Shown: piece after piece, positions 62,501-64,000 of the stretch
Numbering within the stretch: the first letter of the stretch is position 1
Layout of the letters: each line of letters begins with the position of its first letter
Assembly: GCA_013365325.1 (NCBI GenBank)
Contig: JABVXV010000048.1
Location: 124,001 to 188,000, forward strand
Reading direction: 5' to 3'
Origin: Dipetalonema caudispina
Lineage: Eukaryota > Nematoda > Chromadorea > Rhabditida > Onchocercidae
Length of the DNA stretch: 64,000 bases
Notes under the pieces: generated by a model
Databases searched by the model: none
What the model was told of the DNA's origin: nothing
Seen by the model: the letters and a program-made list of their open reading frames with translations, nothing else
Made by a program: the position numbers and the translations under genes

Positions 62501-64000
62501 AACTTCCATTTACTTTGAAATTATTCAACTTGATTAGCTCCAATTTAATCATTTCAACTCTTTTTAGAACCTTTTTTTCGTAAAAATTCGAAAATTTAAC
62601 GAAAGTTCTACAATCAATACTGATAATTTAGCAATTTAACCTGAAATTGTTAATTGATAATTACATTTTTCAATATTTTGCTTTTTCTTAAAAATTAATC
62701 CGATTTAATAACACTGAATTGCAATATACTTTTGAACTTAATTTAATTAAATAACTTACCGCATAACAGATCCTATTCTATTCACGTGAATCTGTGCTAT
62801 TTCTGTGTAGCGCTTATCTTGACAGTCGCGCAACATGCATGACATCTGAAGTGCTTGAAAAATGCAAACGTAACGAAATGATAATCTTCATACAACGTCA
62901 TATGCGCTATTATTGTGGAAATAAAGCTAAACTTGCTCTTGGAAATTTTGACTGTCTTCACAAGTATTTTTTTTTTTCTTAATTTCTGAATCAAATTTTG
63001 TCAACCCAAACAGATTAAAGCTATAGTAAAATTAAATAAGCCAAGACAATCATTTGATGAAAGGAAAATTTTTCAATTATTTCATTTTTTAATTTGTTTA
63101 AGCTTTTCGATGATCGCATAAGAAATCATTTACTGATATTACATCGTAACTTATTTGCAGAAAAAGAAGAGCAATTAATTTTTCCTTTAAATTTTAGCTT
63201 TTTTGTCAAATTTAAATATTTGTTCTATTTTAATACATAGTGGTAATGTCTGGAATCAGTTAATTTAAATTGAGCTCAAAATATATTTTTCGATAGTACA
63301 TTCAAATTTCAGTACATTAATGTCAAAGCAACATTGCTGGCGACACATTCAGGAAATTTCATCGTCTAACTATGGAGGAGGTAAATGTATCGGGATACCG
63401 ATGTTTTTTGATTGTGTATTACCGAGCGTACGATCGAAATGCCAAAATTCCGGTGTTCATATCCTTGTTGATGCAATTACTTCATTTGGATGTGCTCTTG
63501 GCAAAGGTTAACTTCTTTTTCTCTTTTTTTTTCCTGAAAATTTTTTCAATTTCTCTAAATGTTTATAAATTCTAAAATTCACATAAATGCAAATTCATTT
63601 GTTTTTTCCTCTTTTTTTCCTATTTTTTGTATTTGAAATCCGAATTGATTATACAAACTGTTGTTAAAAGAGAAAATAAATAGCATTTACAGAGTTGGTA
63701 CAACAGTCAACGAAATATGCTATAAAAATGAATGATACAGGCGAATTTACCGAAGAAGCTAGCAAAAGTATGCTTTATCATTTGGTTGATAAAAAGCGTA
63801 GAGAATTGATTTTTCTTAAAAAAAAAAGAACTTTTTGAACTAAAAAAATTTCCGAGAAAAAATTTTGAAAAATCATTTTTATTAATGAAATTGACAAGTG
63901 GAAGGAAAATTTGTCATTGGTTATTCATTCATTTTAAATGTTAATTAAGCAAGAAAAAAACATTTGAATTAAGTCATTTGGCAGATGAAAAGAAATGTTG
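59580..64000 (+). CDS. Secreted cysteine-rich protein, probably CPG4-domain family, 3'-truncated by window edge
   Basis: Exons: 59580-59646, 61763-61893, 62770-62963, 63313-63506, 63693-63767 and 63985 to beyond the window, all in phase. Exon 1 encodes a signal peptide (MMQKLLILILNVALITRW). The mature part is Cys-rich: SEQCNLESDHTKLGRCLRPW, LDLWEMIRVQ, then YPILFYSRESVLFLCSAYLD, TCMTSEVLEKC, YYCGN, FDCLH, KQHCW, GKCIG, FFDCV and KCQNS. The spacing, C..C.RPW..LW then P.L.YSR..V...C..YL, resembles the nematode CPG4 (chondroitin proteoglycan 4) type domain. Such proteins are secreted or attached to extracellular matrix. The exact family is remembered, not searched. An alternative end without the last splice would stop at 63839. 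Intron 1 is about 2.1 kb. Confidence 0.65.

Noticed and set aside
1..64000. CRISPR arrays, bacterial operons, prophage or integrated virus
   Set aside because: No regularly spaced repeats, no ribosome-binding-site organised ORFs and no viral-type long ORFs; the window is a typical intron-rich nematode nuclear locus.

Overview
The window is nuclear DNA of a nematode, most likely a filarial (spirurid) worm. It is strongly AT-rich. Genes are split into many short exons with TTTCAG-like 3' splice sites, and there are genes of nematode character: an MSP-domain protein, a TWK-type two-pore potassium channel, a CPG4-like secreted protein and a SWAN/DCAF7 tandem pair. Single open reading frames mislead here. 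The gene models below were built by hand from exons whose splice sites and codon phases chain together, and the family calls rest on remembered family consensus, not on a search.

Layout. 25-2110 (+): 3' part of the ribosome-biogenesis factor NOP53, running off the left edge. 5271-9959 (+): a PAR/CES-2-type bZIP transcription factor. 12022-23804 (-): a 25-exon, about 1,268-residue protein with three Tudor domains and two CCHC zinc knuckles. 23.8-31.7 kb: gene-poor DNA with local duplications. 31736-36708 (+): a K2P channel whose frame continues into two fibronectin type III domains. 37474-41310 and 41930-44273 (+): two tandem REEP/TB2-DP1-HVA22 membrane proteins, the first with a tail of about 570 residues. 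44406-45032 (+): a small MSP-domain protein. 45733-49072 and 50287-55386 (-): two tandem DCAF7/WDR68-like WD40 proteins with near-identical exon structure. About 55780-56412 (-): a tRNA-derived SINE candidate. 59580 to the right edge (+): a secreted Cys-rich protein, probably of the CPG4 family, running off the window.

No single pathway links the genes. Two loci are paralogous tandem pairs (REEP and SWAN). The most unusual items are the K2P-FN3 fusion, with an AT-starting intron inside its second FN3 domain; the Tudor/zinc-knuckle scaffold, relevant because loss of Piwi/piRNAs is reported for filarial nematodes; the long degenerate repeat tail on one REEP paralogue; and the SINE-like element.
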